Source: Capitulum mitella (taxonomy: Eukaryota > Arthropoda > Thecostraca > Pollicipedomorpha > Pollicipedidae). From it: a stretch of DNA of 64,000 bases. The notes under the pieces are model-generated. The model was given only the letters and a program-made list of their open reading frames with translations, had not been told where the DNA came from and searched no databases. Below, one piece after another: positions 24,349 to 44,939 of the stretch; the stretch's first letter is position 1; each line of letters begins with the position of its first letter. The position numbers and the translations under genes are program-made. The stretch covers positions 5,826,058 to 5,890,057 of the forward strand of contig CP099840.1 in the NCBI GenBank assembly GCA_030062745.1. The letters are read 5' to 3'.

Positions 24349-27300
24349 ACACGCATCCTATATGCATAATCATTTAAGGTGACCGTCCCAAAACCAGGTC
24401 CCGAATCGGACTGCTTTTTTGTCAGTAGATGGAAAAAATAAAAAGGAACAGGTAAAGCAGCGTCAAATATGCAGATTCATCGGTAGAAACTTGCTTTCAT
24501 TGAGCTGAGCATTTCGTTCAATGACGTAGCTTCTGCAGCTGCAGTTCCCGATAACTTCACGGTAGGTTAGGGATGCAAAACAACTTCGTCAGAAATAAAC
24601 AGCCCCTACGCATTCGGCGCCGAATAGAAACGACCAATTTTAAGACGGTGTTTTCATACCCTTATTGCATAATCCCGCTGCTGGAGACCTTTAATGCAGG
24701 ATATTCCGCGTGGAAAATTCCATAGAGCTACCACACGAGAAATGCAGCGTCACCGACAGCACGCTGCAAATTACACGGTGCGCTGTCTGGAGCCGATAAA
24801 CCCTGGGCTTTTGCCGGCCTGACGCAATCCGTGTTTTCAGGATCGAAGAATGAACCCATTTTTTCGCGTCATTCACCGGATAACCACTGCATTGCCAGAA
24901 CACGTGAGTGCCGTCAGGCAACTCTCTTCGCAGTTCCGGGCAAGATGGAAAAATAACAGACAGACGGTTTCATGGTCGTGCAGGAGAAATGAGTGCAATG
25001 TATAAGCAGTATGGGACCACAGCGCGATCAGAAGATTCTGTGGTAAACCATCTAAGCTCTCTTCGGATGCGTAACTAAATTATGTAATCCGACGAACAGT
25101 TTCCATTGACAGTGTTTAGGGAGTTACGCTAACTCTGTAACAGATCAGTTAACGCTGTTCTACTCGCTCATACTGAAGGAACCTCACTGAAGTTAGGTCT
25201 TTGGCGAGCTCTTTTACAACTAGAGTGTCAGGTTTGCTGTTCTTACAAAACCGCTGCTCTTTTTCCGTCTCGCAACTGCGCCACGATGCCTTAAATGCAT
25301 GACGTACTCACAGTCACGCAAGCACACACACACACACCGACACAAAAGTGTGACTCACTGGGCTCCTCGCAGGCCATAGCCGTCTTAACATCTGGTGGTG
25401 GAATTTGCAGATTTCGTCTCCGTAGAGGACAATGTTTTTCAATCCATCACACTGCATTTATAACGCTCGGATGCATCCGGACCTTCTAAATGCTATAGGT
25501 AAAATAGCATTGTCTTCTACAGAGATGACCATGCGTCGACAAGTCGTGCATAGAACGTTAGTGGTAGGAACGGAAGGGACCAGAAGACTTATGGTTCCCA
25601 TTTTTCCAGCTTTTTAACATTAAGCCTGGGGGTTATATGTGCATAGCCACCTGCACCTGGTGGCCCTATGCCTTTTTCCGGTTTCCGCCCCAATACGATA
25701 TCCGTATCATTAAAACATCGCGCATTCGAAAACGTAGCATTTGCGTTCCTTTTCAATCGCCGGTGTTCAGGCTCACCATACGAGTATGTTCACTCGTATG
25801 TTGCGCTGATATTTGTCTCATTAATCTATATTATATTTTGTATTGTTTGGTTATTGTGTTGTGGACTGCAGTTCAAAAGGCGGCATATCCAGAGACATGT
25901 AATTGGTCAACGACCAGGATTCTCTCAGGACAGTGGATAGGGTGATCAGAAACCAGAGGCTTGCTCATCTTCTTAGTCACAGGTATGCGCGTAATGGCTG
26001 TTTAAATATGGGTGGTCAGAGGCATTAGGGCATCATGGGAGACGGGGCGTTGCTTTTCTACATGTAACAATATATGGGATGCATAAAAATTCTCCAAATC
26101 CAGTAGAGGGATCCAGGACACCACCCGCTTTGCGCTAGGGGCTGCTACGCGTATAATCAAAGATGCGCATAATAATTTATGCTGATGTCTTGGGGGCTGG
26201 TAGTAAGCGTACAACGAGACCATATCACTGGCAGTGATTAATTTAGCACTAGTAACACCGATCGCGGCACCATAACCGTTGCATCCTGCTCAGACTTCAA
26301 CCTAACAGATCATGCTAGGTAAGGTAAAGTTGTACGTCGGTTTCGATCAGGTTTGGAAATTTGGTTTCTGTTGTTGGTGTCGGAATACAACTTTTGTTTT
26401 GGAGTACAAAAGTTTACAAAGAGTAATGCAGGTTTCGGTTGACGTTCTTGGTGTAAGTCAGTTGTGACATCAAGCCTGCTTCTTACTGGTGGGACAGAGT
26501 CGTTTTCTGGCAGAGTTAGAAATTTATCAACATGGTTATAATGTAGCTTTTTGATGGAGGCACAAGCTCAAACTTTTGGAGTATACAATGTTTTTGGAAC
26601 ACATTTACTGGTTTAGCACCTTTCCTTCCTTGGAAAAGGTGCTACTTACTGCTGTTTCCATCTTTTCGACACTGCAATGGCGACGAGAAAGCAGCGTTGA
26701 AGACAGCTTTCAGCCGGCTTCCGTTACACTCTCCACTCCTGACCCCGAGGACCGTCGCTGTGGTTTAAAGTCACGCTGACTCGTGCATGCGCCTGGCTCC
26801 ACCAGCCACGCCCCCGTTTGTTTGCCGAGACCACATTGAGAGCCCCTGCGGCGAGGCGTGGGGCCAGCACCGCTGCTATTGACTCGGGTCTGGTCTTAAC
26901 TGGAACGACTAGTGTACATTACATACCTTACTACCTCCCAGGACCTGTGCAAATTCTGGGACTTATGGAACGGCGTTTGCACACTGATTGTTGAGTGAGA
27001 TATAATGATAAAACAAGCAGACGAATCGTTATTTTTGAGGGTGCAGAGCCTGCACTGCGACCGCCGAGACTTCAAGGTGAAGAAGGCTCGGCAAGGGTGA
27101 TGAACACGCGCCGTGTCCATGCGGCGCAGAAGATCGGCAGCCACCACGTTGAGGTTTGACTGGTGAGTTTATCGTTCCTGCGTGCTGCCACAGCTGGTTC
27201 TGTGAGCTGCTGCTGTCCCGCTGAAGCTCGCCCGAATTCACGGCTAATAATGCTGAGTTTTGTCATGAAAAAGATGTTCTGATGAAACATAACGCGCGAC

Positions 27301-29027
27301 ATTACAGGGCAACGTTCCAGGACGACGTTCGAGGACAACGTTAAAGTGAAACCTGTTTTAAGTCCGTACTGGATTGAGACAGGCACACTCACCAACGGGT
27401 TTGTTGTAACCATGCGGAAGAAAGGTGGTGAAAAACTAGTAATTGAAGACCGTGACTCGGCCGTCGTGGACGTCTTTTGTCCGAATTCAGGTCTGTGAAC
27501 AACTCATCGAGGAAATCCCCCCCACCGAATCGGAGACGCAACCCTTAGCGCGTGACTGCACCACGTCATCGCTGCAAACATCAAAGTCTACGGTATCCTT
27601 AATTACCATAAATACCACACAAACATTTATTCAAGTCTCATTGCCTGTTCTATGGCTTACGACTCACGTGTTTTACGGAATGACAAGTTTCTAATGAAGA
27701 AGACCCGATGACGTCTAAAACTTACATATTGCTAAATGCTTATCGACTGAAATTACGCACGACGTACATACGTACATAACTTACGCGTCTCGTAAGTCAG
27801 TATCTGAATGCGAACAAAAAACATTTATTCACCTTACGTAACAAATTCGCGCGATGAAAAAAAACTGCAATTTTACAATTCCTTCGACACTTCAGTTGCC
27901 ATGCACACGCGTCAATGACACTAAAAAGTCCCTTTTGACGTAGTTTTGGTGAAGTATGTCATGTTCGCGATCTCCTTTACGTGCTTCTATTGAAGTGCAT
28001 CCCGACGTGTCAGCCATCGTCCGTCCGATGCGACAGTCGATCAAAAGTAACCAGAGTGCTTGCGCGCGCGAGTGTTTGTGTGCCTGCGCGCAGCACACAA
28101 CATTTTGTACTCACCCAGCCAGCTGATATCATAAAACTCCATGCATGATTGAGTGTAACAAACTTCTTCACATCAAGAAAGTCTACATACACGTATAGGC
28201 GTGTGTGTGTGTGCGTCTAAACATGCAGAAATCCGCGAGCGAAAATTTCCACGATAGGAAACTTGTTTCCCAATTCGGCCAAAAGTTTGGTTATTAATTT
28301 TGGCACTTTTTACACGGGTGTTCAGGATGGAAACTGTAAATTTTGCTGTGTCAACCTCGAACTGCCACAAGAAGTGTTTAGATCAATTCAAACTTTCCAC
28401 GAGGAACAATAATGACTGAGCACATTCAAGCGTTCTTGACCTGCGAAGACTGCCTTCGTCACCAGGAGTAGGTCGCAGAGGCACCTATCAGGAGTCAAAA
28501 TGTAAGTTGTTGGTCGTCGAATTCCGTGAAAACGGAAAATGTTTGATTTGTTCTGAATGTATTTGTTTCCAGCAATCTATCCCTATAATGACATGGAAAG
28601 ACGATGTTAAATAAATTTCTAGTTTCTAGTCTCGTAAGCGAATGCAACAGGCAATTTAGCGGGCAGAATAATGCATAAGTAAACATGGTAACCACCGCAG
28701 CACACATAACACCGAAGACGTATCGTGCCACACTCAACACGGATCATATGTACACGTAAACGCCAGCCCGCTGACTCCTCTACACCCCATTTCCGCGACA
28801 TAACGGCGCTGAAACCCACTCTCAGCCATCACGGACACGTCTACCCTACACTAAACCGCAGCCCCAGCCGCCGCGAGGCGCTCCGCGCCGCACACCCTTC
28901 CCCAAAAGTCGTCCGTCATCCCACACGGCAACACACGCGCGCCACACCTATCACATCGCCGCCCGCTGCCCCGGCTGCGGTGGCCGCGTCGACCGCGGCG
29001 GAGCGGGCGGCCGACGCGCGGCCCCGC
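24349..29027. other. Intergenic, no gene seen
   Basis: There are no exons or RNA genes I can support. It includes an AC microsatellite near 25322-25338, a GT run at 28199-28212 and a GC-rich segment from about 28860 that runs into the 3' end of the GPR107 homologue. The latter may be its 3' UTR. A clear minus-strand polyadenylation signal was not identified. Confidence 0.4.
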
Positions 29028-37309
<8,282 letters not shown>

Positions 37310-38039
37310 GTCTTCTGCCACGCACAACTCAGAAAACAAAGACCGAACGGTGGTTAACAGGAGGGTCTTGAGTTTTGACCACCGGAACGCCCAGATCAAT
37401 CATGTCAAAGCTGCTATATCCACATCAACGCTGGAAGTTCAAAAGCTTTGCCCGTTGTTCCACGATCCCCAAGAGCAGCCAAATAAAACCACAATTAAAT
37501 GCGGAGCAGGAACCCCTCCCAAAGTCTCGTGACTCGGCACAGGGTAATCAAACTAATCTTGAGACGCTGTCCTTTTTGCATTGACTGTGATTTGTTAGAA
37601 ACATACAAAAATAACGCACTTAAGACAATCTAGATATAAGTATATTTCGTTTCTTGGTACGTGTCTTTCCCAAAGCTGACTAACATGAAACAGATTAGCT
37701 CGTAATGTAATATTATCTCGCTGAATAATAAATAATACAAAGCACAAAAGTTTTTTTTCTGAATTTTTTTTAAAATAACTCATATTACGTCATTAAAATG
37801 AAAGAAACGCCCAGCGGCCGTTCTTTACGATGCCTCATGTCCCACATGCGCCCGTTTTAGTTTGTGCATGGCCGCGTGGGTTGCGTGGTAATCGCCGGGA
37901 TTGATCCTCTTGTGTTTATCGGCTTGCTGCGAAGTGTAGAGTTCTTGTGCGGACTGCTGCGTTTGCGTAGCTTTGGTGGTAGATTTCTTGTCGCCAGCGA
38001 GGATCTGACACGATTGTCACCACAACGTTTATTCGAAAC
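37310..38039. promoter_or_regulatory. Probable bidirectional promoter, GPR107/TRMT112
   Basis: The two start codons face away from each other 730 bp apart. This interval keeps ordinary CpG density, for example around 37290-37400 and 37800-38040, while the gene bodies on both sides are strongly CpG-depleted. That is the pattern of an unmethylated shared promoter. No TATA box is placed convincingly for either gene. Core elements and 5' UTR introns cannot be assigned from sequence alone. Confidence 0.6.
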
Positions 38040-41000
38040 ATGAAGCTTCTCACTCACAACATGCTCACTTCAAAGTGTTTGAAAAATGTTGTCACCGGAT
38101 ACCCACTTATGGTCTCTATAAGTTCGGTAAGTTTGTAAATATGTATTCAAAATGCCATCTTGAAAGTTTGTGCCCTCATTGGTACACTTTCCGGCTAGTC
38201 CTGTTCGTAGGCTTCTCCTTGAACCGTGTGCTCTTACCCCTGTACTGATGCATGTGTATGTGGTATTTGTATTTACTGTTCTCCCACATATGCCTACTTT
38301 CTTTATGCTTGTCATACCTGCATGTATAGCAACACCTGTATTGTTTAGTCATATCTCAGTATTGGTTCAGCAGACCTACTTCTCATAATTCTAGAAATTC
38401 ATATAGCCATATCACCATGTTGGTACCAAAAGATTTACAATAATGAAATAGCCCAGTAAGAATAATTTTGTGCCTTATCATTGCCACAACATCTGCAAAA
38501 CAACCATTCATCTGACAGATTTGTACCAAGCCCTTATTTTCCATCAAAAATAGCAGAAATGGCATAAAAGTCAAACAACAGACAGTTTAATGCAATTGTT
38601 TGTGATTCACCACTGCATCATATCATTCCAAGATAAAGAAAGTAAAAATAAAATACCAAATGATATCACTACTCCCTTAGTTGCTTAGTGTCACACCACT
38701 TTTCAATTTGGTTTCTGCTGGGATTCTGTGGGAACAAATTAAAAATGGGCTATTGGCAGTACTTTACTTTTTCACCTTTTCACAGACCACTTTTATTATG
38801 TGTGCAATACCAAAAGCTCATAAACTTCCCTTTAAAAACAAGAAATGATGACACTACCAGTATGGTTTCCAAAGGTAATGGAGCTATATTTCACCATAAA
38901 CACACATGATCAGAATTGGCTGTGCCATCTTGTTTACACTGTGTTTGCTTCAGGGATGTCATATGTACTGTGTAACATTTGATGACATCATCAGTGAATT
39001 ATACTAGATGCAGCAGTCCCCCACGTTCACGGGTGTAATATTTTGCCGAAGACAACCCCATGCTGGAGACTAGGAATAGTGAACTAGAGGCCATAGGCTG
39101 ATAGAGAGTGTGATCAGACTTGGCTCTGTCCAACAGAGGTTAGGTCATGCAACTAAATAGGTTAGGCTAGAGTAGGTTAATGTAGTTTAGCTTGGCTAAG
39201 CATAGCTTAGCTTGGCATAGGTTAGTTATCTTGTTTACTATTCTTTAAGTTAGGTTATGCTGATGACATCATTAGGCCCAAAATACATGTGCATTGGGAA
39301 TCACTCTTTTTGACTTTGTTACCATGGAATTGCAGCAGAAGTCAAATGCACAAGTGGCGCATCAGTCAGCAACAATTGGAGTGGAGATATTATTTGCCAA
39401 TTTTTCACGTTCTTCATCTTGGAATAATATTATGCTGCAATTGAATCGTAGGTATTTGTCTTGGAACTGTTTGCTGTGTGATTTTTATGCCATTTTTGCT
39501 GTTTTTCATTGTGTGGAGAAAATGCCATATATGGCCAGGCAGTTTCCATGGTTGAGGTATTTTGGGTCTTATGACATCATCATTATAATCAAACTTCATG
39601 AATAATGCACAAGATTGATAAGACACATAACCTAAATCAGCCTTACCAGACCTAAACCAGCCCAACTTATCCTGGCCTTACCAAACCAAACCAAACCTAA
39701 CCTAACCTATCCTTACCTATTCTGATGTAACCTAACCTAACCCAGGCTAATGTATTTAGACATTGACCTAATCTCTGTTGGACAGAGCCAAGTCTGGTTG
39801 CACTCTTTATCAGTCTGTGACCTCTAGTGTGTTATGCTGTGCCTCCAGTGCTGGGTTTTGCCTTCATTGCAACATTATGCCCCATGAAATGCCCTTTTTT
39901 AGCCTGCAGCCTGTAGTATCATTTACTGATGATGTCATCAAATGTTATGCAGTACACAGGGCATCCCTGGAGCAAAGACAATGTAAACAAGATGGTGCTG
40001 CCAGGTCTGGTTGCATTTGCTTACAGTAAAATGTAGCCACATTTCCTTTGGGAACCATACCAGTAGTGTCATAATTTCTTTTGTTTCTATGAAAGTTTAT
40101 ATGCTCTTCTGGATTCTGGTTATAGCAAAAGTGGTCTGTGAAAAAGGTACATATTTGATATATTACCAGATAGCCTTTAAAAATGATATGGTCACCCACT
40201 GTTTCCACACTGAGCATGAGAACAAAGCATGCAGCATCTCTGCTAGATATAAATGTCATGAAATGTGAAGTCACTGAAAGACATCCATAAAAAACAGCAG
40301 TCTGAATTTGAAATAAGAGACAAGACTGGGACCTGGGACTAAGGGACCTGGGACTGAACAAGGAAAGCAGTGTCTTGGGGGAAAGACAGAGAGGGGAAAG
40401 TGCAATAGTACAAGGATAGGTATGTAGACCTGGATGGGGTTGGGACATAGACAATGACTGTGATGGAACAGACATGGAAGGATGATGGGATGGGCTGGTG
40501 AAAAGAAACTTGGATGGGAAAAGGGCAAGTAAAAGGATGGGGACCTGAAAGAGATAAGTAAGGATGTAGAGATGAGCTATGGACAGAGAGGGATAGGAAA
40601 AGAGAAGAATAAGGAGGTTGGACTGTAATTGGGCAGGGACAAGGAGAATATTGGGATGGCACAGGGACAGAGAAAGATGATGGGAGTGAACAGGAATGGA
40701 GTTGGAACAAGGAAGATGGATTGCATTGGGACATACAGTGATGGGATATTGAAAGGGGCCATTAATTCAACATTGTTTGGGGTATTTTGCCACCTTTCAT
40801 TGACTAGAGGGGTGTTTATGCCTCCCATCTGTCTAGAGAATCATTGACCCTGTTGAGCAGATTCAGACAGCAGTGGATAATGCAGAATCTGTCAGGTCTG
40901 CAATATATATATATGTCTTTTTAACCTGTGGGCCACCAATAACATCATGGTATTGGGACAGGTATCTAGCCTATGCTTAGATACCCATCCAAATACCATT

Positions 41001-43294
41001 CCATGCCCATCCTGTTGCAGTCATCATCTCTGTCATCCCTCCCAGCCACTCATGCCTGTCCAGTGGTGGCGATTTATATTCTTTCGAGGGGGCTCTGGCC
41101 CACCCAATGTTGATTTGGACCCCTCCAATGTTGGTTTGGGCCCCTCCAATATTTTCCGCCAGTTTTAAAGGGAATGGGGCGAAAATAATGAAAGAAACTG
41201 CTACAGCAGATAAAATATAGGCAGAAAGTAAAGAATAAAGCATTGAGTGATGTATATATCTATATTTCTATCGTCGACGTATGTATACATATATACCTAT
41301 ACACTGGGGATATACACAATGTTTTTTTTTTGGAAAATAGTAACAAAAAAACAAAAATTTCCATTGGCCAAAATAAAGTGGGCTAAATCTGTTGAGAAAC
41401 CCACATTTGGGGGAGGTTAGGTTCTCAGACCGACGGTTCGGCCCATCCAATGATTTACAGAAATTGACGCCCCTGTGCCTGTCCTTGTTCAGTCCCAGTC
41501 TGCCTCCCTGTCCTGTTGCAGTGTTGTCTTTTATTTCAAATATGGAGGTTCCTGTTTCTGTGAGAATGTTTCAGTGATGTCATATTTTACAACACTTGTG
41601 AACTATTGACCTTTGCCAGTTGGTGTTTATCAGTTCTGTGAAGAGGCTCAATACTTTGTATGTGTTGGTTGTGGAGGTGGTGGTTGACTGGATCATTTTT
41701 AGAGGTTATTTGGGAAAAGTTCGGGCACTGATATGGCACAAAATACTCATGAACGGGTTGTTTTTTATTACACATCTTTTTGTAACAAATGGCTAGGCAG
41801 CTGTGGGAATTTCTAGAGTTATGAGAAGTGTAAGGCTTGCTCATCCAATACCCGTGTTTCTAACTACTGCTTCACACTTTATCTCAACCATATTTCTGCA
41901 GATTGCATTCATTATGCATGTGCCCAGAAACTTTGTATCACAATATTGTGACCTACCAGGGTTATTGATAAGGTGTAATGAATTGGCAGAAAGTATATAT
42001 GATCTAATGAGATGTCTAGGCAGTGATATGTAACATTTTTCATTGTTCTTGTTCATTTTGTCATGACATGGTGTGTAATACATGATTATTACCTTTTTAG
42101 TGCAATAGCTGTGCAAAATGGATGGTTTTGTGGCAATAACATTGCTACTGATGAAACACAAGAGCCCATTTTTCATATGTTTGGGTGGTCTTAATCTAAA
42201 TATTTTGCAGTTGTTTCACCTGATCCATTTTACATTGACTGTTTCAGCCAGATGATGTGAAAGTACAGGAAGTTGACTTCAACCCAGAATTCATTGCAAG
42301 AATCATTCCAAAGGTTGACTGGGATGTTCTCTGCAAAACAGCAGAGGAGGTATAGTAATACATTTCTTTAAATAAAATGACTAATGCAGGGATTGAAAAT
42401 GGTATTGTGGGGTTATTTTTGTTAACATTGTAAAAGCTAGTCAATTGTAGTACGAACTCTGTATTTGACTGCACCAATTTTTGTACTGAATATGACAACC
42501 AAGATGTTAACTTTGTCATGCATACAGTGGTTTTTGTGGTTATAAGACCTTCTGTTGTGTTCCATCTGACCAGGTTGGACACAAAGGTGACCTGCCCAGC
42601 ACACTAGATCAGGACTATGAAACAAATGAAGATTTCTTGAAGAAAGCACATCATGTGCTCTTGGAAGTAAGAACAGCTGTTATGCTAATTGTTACATACA
42701 GGTTTTTATAGCTAATGGTAGACAGACTGCATGCCCTAGATTTTTTTGCATTGCGTGCCTGACCAGTGGGATGTGCTTTGTTATCACTTCTGAATATTGT
42801 GACAGATTAACAGGCTTTGGCATACACTGTTCTGGGAACTAGTTTTCATAGTTTTTCTTTCATTCCATTAAATGAGAAAACGTGGTGTTGCCTGCCACTA
42901 AATTAAGCCATTGCAGCTACAGCTTGGTTGGAAAAATGCGCCATTTCTGTGGACACTTTGACTGTGACTGTGGACTGTGACACACGACACTGGCGTCATA
43001 TTCTGACGCCAGAATCGAAAAACGCATTCCCGTCTTCAAATTATGCAGTATCAGAATGTGTTTAGGCCATTTCAGATTGTGTGCGTGCGTGTGTGCGTGT
43101 AGGCCTTTGTCTGTTGGTGCTCTCCCAGGCATCAGATGGAGTCGATGAATTGGATGCCGTGTCGTTGGTGAGCTGTGACTGCCAATTCACAGGTGGAGGT
43201 GATGAACGGTGAGCTGGTGTGTCCAGAGACGGGCAGGAAGTTCCCCGTCACTGACGGCATTCCCAACATGCTGCTGAACGAGGACGAGGTGTAA
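38040..43294 (+). CDS. TRMT112: TRM112-like methyltransferase activator subunit
   Basis: TRMT112 is the small obligatory partner that stabilises several SAM-dependent methyltransferases acting on tRNA, 18S rRNA and release factor eRF1 (ALKBH8, TRMT11, BUD23/WBSCR22, HEMK2/N6AMT1). Four phase-0 exons, 38040-38126, 42248-42349, 42574-42666 and 43193-43294, give 127 aa, against about 125 in vertebrates. Matching segments are [11 protein letters not shown] at the start, [17 protein letters not shown], then [18 protein letters not shown] and [15 protein letters not shown] at the end. All junctions are GT-AG. Intron 1 is 4.1 kb and repeat-filled. The gene is divergent from GPR107 and convergent with IQGAP. 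Confidence 0.95.
38690..39520 (+). repeat. Repeat family R, copy B
   Basis: It is the same family as 36270-37060, in direct orientation, within TRMT112 intron 1. Diagnostic blocks are CACAGACCACTTTT, AACATTTGATGACATCATCAGTGAA, TTGGCTCTGTCCAACAGAGG and GGTTAGG-type tracts at 39136-39235. It forms an inverted pair with copy C. Confidence 0.75.
39530..40270 (-). repeat. Repeat family R, copy C (inverted)
   Basis: Read on the minus strand, this repeats copy B: TTGGCTCTGTCCAACAGAG at 39775-39794, TTTGATGACATCATCAGTAA at about 39920-39940 and CACAGACCACTTTT at about 40131-40145. CCTAACC-type tracts (39640-39750) are the complement of the GGTTAGG tracts of copies A and B. With copy B it makes a long hairpin-capable structure around 39525. 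Confidence 0.75.
40240..40780 (+). repeat. Purine-rich arm of an inverted repeat
   Basis: About 450 bp of strongly purine-biased plus strand (many GGGAC, GGAAAG and GATGGG words) follow GTCACTGAAAGACATC and TTTGAAATAAGAGACAAGACTGG. The reverse complement of 40960-41600 carries the same order (ATCACTGAAACAT, TTTGAAATAAAAGACAACACTGC, GGGACTGAACAAGGA). The Pro/Ser-rich minus-strand ORFs here are translations of this biased tract. Confidence 0.65.
40960..41600 (-). repeat. Pyrimidine-rich arm of the inverted repeat, split by a MITE
   Basis: This is the complementary arm to 40240-40780. It is interrupted at 41061-41475 by a hAT-like MITE with its target duplication, so the arm existed before the MITE inserted. 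The spacer of about 180 bp between arms contains a short TATATATATATG run near 40903. Confidence 0.6.
41061..41475 (+). mobile_element. hAT-like MITE, family 1, copy 2, perfect 8-bp TSD
   Basis: This 415-bp non-coding element has left end CAGTGGTGGCGATTT and right end AAATTGACGCCCCTG, an imperfect terminal inverted repeat of about 15 bp. It is flanked by a perfect 8-bp duplication TGCCTGTC (41053-41060 and 41476-41483). The body includes GGACCCCTCCAATGTTGG and AAATAAAGTGGGCTAAATC, shared with copies at 21986 and 57760. It lies in TRMT112 intron 1. Confidence 0.93.
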
Positions 43295-44939
43295 GGCCGG
43301 ACGATCATCTTTGCTTTCTTTGTGCTGTCGCCTTGGTGTGTCTGTTCATTTTTGTTTTGTTAAATACAGATTGTACTTATCGCCAGATGTGTGGACTACG
43401 TCGTAACAAAGGTACACGAAATCATGCGTGTTCGCCGCGGCGAATACAATACCAGGGAGTGCTTGTTTTGCCGTGGCCCGTGGTCGACGTTAAGGAAATC
43501 CAGTCGACTCATAGCTGCTCTATTCGGGATTTGTCATGCAAACATTCGTTTTGAAATCCTTAAAGGGAACAGTTCAAGTTGGCTGCAAAAGTAAGTCCGG
43601 CTGGCGCGGCAAATGGTGCTGGTTACGTCCTCCACACTTTTTGGTCTGAGAAGCGCGTAAAAGCATAAAAGTACATTTGATCTGCATTCCGGCGATCTGA
43701 TAGCGTAAGTCGGACCTTTTGCCCAAATCCATTCCTCTGCGTCTGCTCGTGTCGTTGCGTAACAGTCGACGGTATAATATAAAAAGGCAGATGACGAATG
43801 CGCGCAATCTATTTGACCGCCCCCCCCCCCAATATAGTATAGCAGAAATCGATTTCTGAGTCCCCAAGCTACGACGTGCCATTTGGCTACCTGAATTCAA
43901 AACGCGAGAAAGGCGAAAGTCGTTTTAGCGTTTACAGACGCAGTATCTAAGGCGTGACTCATCGGTCCACGGCAGAAATTCGTTTCAAAATGGGAATGCT
44001 CTAGGCGCAACCGCACGGTCTTGTCCCTGGAACCGCATAAAGTAGCTTGAACCACGCATCCGTTTCACAACGCGACATCTCCCAACTCAGCTCAGTAAGA
44101 CAAGCGTAATCGAATGTATTGATCCCGTTAGTCAAGGCAAGCGCCCTCATGGCGCGGCCGACGCAGCACGTGGGAGCACACACCACGAGCAGAGCCTACA
44201 CTGCCGCACGCCATGTGCTGGAACACACCGCCGTGCGCCCTTCGGCGACGCCGATAGTGTAAAACGAGTCACTTATAAAACTACGCGCCATGCGCAGGGA
44301 ACACGAAGTTGCCGACTTTCCCGATGGAAATCTCTGGGAGGGCTATCGCATCAGATTGCCCAATTATTTGCACTAGCGATAACGTCTGCCGCAAGGCGAA
44401 GCACCGTTAAATTACAGCAGCACAATTACAGCATGCGATAGCAAATCACGAGCGATGTGACCGGTGCGACCATGCACAATGCTCTGCATATGTGCCAAGT
44501 AAAACAGCGCTGTTCACTCCTGGCCACTGGCGGATTCTTGCGCGAAACCGCCTCTACAGCTACCGGAAGTAGAGCTCGGCTAATAAGTACGTCCCACCTT
44601 GTCCCAACGTGCGTGCTTTGCATCAGTGAATGCGTGCTATAAATAACCAATGACTTCTGTGTTAAGCTATGTCTACCGAAACAGGACAGCGATGGACAGG
44701 GAATTAGACTCCGTGGTACGATTTCCAGTAACATCATTCATTGCAAGGAGCTGCCGGCATCTTGCTATGTTACAAGTGGCATCGGCTTCGGGAACTGCCG
44801 CTCTGTCCATAATCAACTCGATAATCTTAAATCACTGTCCTTCGGACGCCGCACACGTGCCAAAGCCTCATTAGCGCCGAAAAATCGCAGCCAACGACGG
44901 AACTACCCTGCGATGCCAGCCTGTCAAAAGAAACGACCA
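43295..44939. other. Convergent intergenic region, TRMT112/IQGAP
   Basis: The two stop codons are 1.6 kb apart on opposite strands, so both 3' UTRs must lie here. CpG density returns to normal right after the TRMT112 stop. A C-run occurs at 43801-43810. No canonical AATAAA in a convincing position was found for either gene. No coding exon was seen. Confidence 0.5.

Noticed and set aside
40339-40734. Pro/Ser/Leu-rich minus-strand ORF as a mucin or antifreeze-like protein
   Set aside because: It results from the purine-rich repeat tract on the plus strand. There is no signal peptide, splice support or conserved unit.
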